Assembly (NCBI GenBank): GCA_920105625.2
Contig: OV050031.1
Location: 75,897,995 to 75,961,994 of the forward strand
DNA from: Clusia tigrina
Lineage: Eukaryota > Arthropoda > Insecta > Diptera > Clusiidae
Reading direction: 5' to 3'
DNA: 64,000 nucleotides
Shown here: positions 62,901-64,000 of the stretch, one piece after another
Position numbering within the stretch: position 1 is the first letter of the stretch
Layout: each line of letters starts with the position of its first letter
The notes under the pieces: model-generated
Seen by the model: only the letters and a program-made list of their open reading frames with translations
Told to the model about the DNA's origin: nothing
Database searches by the model: none
Translations under genes and position numbers: made by a program

Positions 62901-64000
62901 GCCTACGGAGACGTTGACAGACGCTGTGACGCCGACTTAGACGCCGAATGAGGCCGATAGGGGTAGATATAGGCATACAGAAGGCAGCAGAACCCCCAAT
63001 CGACAGCGGCAGCGACTGAGACGCCTATAGAGACGCTGGCAGAGGCTGCGACGTAGACTGAGGCAGATAGGTTTAAATATAGGCATAAAGAAGGCAGCAG
63101 ACCCCCCAATCGACAGCGGCAGCGACGGAGACGCCTACAGAGAAGCTGACAGAGGCTGCGAAGCCGACTGAGGCAGATAGGGGTGGATATAGGCATAAAG
63201 AAGGCAGCAGACCCCCCAATCGACAGCGGAAACGGCTGAGACGCCTACAGAGACGCTGACAGAGGCTGGGACGCCGACTGAGACGCCGACTGAAGCAGAT
63301 GGAGTAGATATAGGCATAGAGAAGGCAGCAGACCCACCAATCGAGAGCGGCAGCGACTGATATGCCTACAGAGACGCTGACATAGGCTGCGAAGCCGACT
63401 GAGACGCAGACTGAGACAGATAGGGGTAGATATAGGAATAGAGAAGACAGGAGACCCCAAAATCGAGACGCCTACAGAAATGCTGACAGAGGCTGCGACG
63501 CAGACTGAGGTAGATAGGGGTATATATAGGCATAGAGAAGGCAGCAGACCCCCTACTGAGACCCCCCAATCGACAGCGGCAGCGTCTGAGACGCCTACAG
63601 AGACGCTGGCAGAGGCTGCGACGCCGATTGAGACGTCGAATGAGGCAGATAGGGATATATATAGGCATAGAGAAGGCAACAGCGACTGAGACGCCTACAG
63701 AGACGCTGGAAGAGGGTGCGACGCCGACTGAGGCAGATAGGGGTAGATATAGGCGTACAGAAGGCAGCAGACCTCCCAATCGACAGCGGCAGCGACTGAG
63801 ACGCCTACAGAGACGTTGACAGAGGTTGTGACGTTAATGAGACGCCGACTGAGGTAGATATGGGTAGATATAGGCAGAAAGTAGGCAGCAGACCCCCCAA
63901 TCAACAGCGGCAGCGACTGAGATGCCTACAGAAATGCTGACAGAGGCTGCGACACCCACTGAGGCAGATAGGAGTAGATATAGGCACAGAGAAGGCAGCA

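Larger units (their letters stand above)
17440..64000 (-). repeat. Satellite array, right block (reverse orientation)
   Basis: These are continuous monomers of the same family, all inverted relative to 1-17239. On + they read from the C-run through AATCGACAGCGGCAGCGACT, then CAGAGACGCTGACAGAGGCT and one to four GACTGAGACGCC units, to the head written as GATAGGGGTAGATATAGGCA. No monomer in the opposite orientation and no unique insert was seen. The right edge is outside the window. Variants common here and not found by me on the left include AATCGAGACGCC (a monomer lacking part of the tail), GGGTACATATAGGC and GACTGCAGCAGACC. Open frames of up to 541 codons exist but are periodic translations of the monomer in shifting frames, so no gene is called. 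Confidence 0.97.

Noticed and set aside
1..64000. CRISPR array
   Set aside because: Repeats are regular, but no unique spacers separate them: the whole period is homologous from unit to unit. Period length varies in 12-bp steps, and there are no cas genes.
1..64000. Telomeric or rDNA spacer identity
   Set aside because: No TTAGGG- or TTTAGGG-type runs and no rRNA gene sequence were seen. The possibility that the monomer resembles an intergenic-spacer subrepeat cannot be tested without a database, and the size of the array argues against it.
1..64000. CENP-B box or similar centromere protein site
   Set aside because: I looked for TTCG followed at the right spacing by A and CGGG in the monomer and did not see it. 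Absence of this box does not exclude a centromeric location.
1..64000. G-quadruplex array
   Set aside because: Most monomers have a single G-run, so four runs rarely lie close enough on one strand to form an intramolecular structure. Linker-bearing monomers have two close runs, still too few.
1..64000. Transposon or LTR element inside the array
   Set aside because: No stretch departs from the monomer family for more than about ten bases. No reverse transcriptase, integrase or transposase motif appears in any frame, and no terminal repeats flank unique DNA.

Overview
The whole 64 kb window is tandem-repeat (satellite) DNA. I found no unique sequence, no protein-coding gene I would defend, no RNA gene and no recognisable transposon. 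One monomer family fills it. The best consensus I can build by eye is 122 bp: 41 C, 36 T, 33 G and 12 A (61% GC, strongly A-poor on the reference strand), with 10 CpG. The monomer has a 38-bp head containing TGCCTATATCTACCCCTATC and a tail of about seven degenerate 12-mers related to GTCGGCGTCTCA, ending in GTCGATT plus a G-run. Monomers differ mainly in the number of 12-mers, so lengths fall on a ladder (91, 110, 122, 134 and 146 bp where I counted).

Layout. Positions 1-17239 hold on the order of 150 monomers, all with the T-rich reference strand on +. Positions 17240-17439 are exactly 200 Ns, a placeholder scaffold gap. Positions 17440-64000 hold on the order of 400 monomers, all in the opposite orientation. 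Neither array edge is in the window, so the array is larger than 64 kb. On top of the monomers is a patchwork of larger duplications. These include adjacent copies of 233, 257, 459, about 680, 843, 1,381 and about 3,880 bp, and dispersed recurrences at offsets of about 3.1, 3.4, 3.9, 4.0, 4.7 and 7.18 kb. This is the pattern expected from repeated unequal exchange; there is no single fixed higher-order period.

Organism. A satellite block of this size and a chromosome-scale scaffold gap point to a eukaryotic nuclear genome, in a centromeric, pericentromeric, subtelomeric or other heterochromatic block. The sequence does not let me name the lineage. Much of the variation between monomers is C-to-T or G-to-A at CpG positions, which suggests cytosine methylation in the germ line; this is inference.

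Coding potential. Many open frames of 60-541 codons exist on both strands. They come from the low stop-codon content of the monomer and from 12-mer changes preserving frame (12 bp is four codons). Their translations are the monomer read in successive frames, and they overlap on opposite strands. None is annotated as a gene. The points most worth a second look are the orientation flip at the gap, the nested duplication history, a shared 22-bp deletion subtype present in both halves, and a cluster of likely consensus errors near 27.6-31.6 kb.
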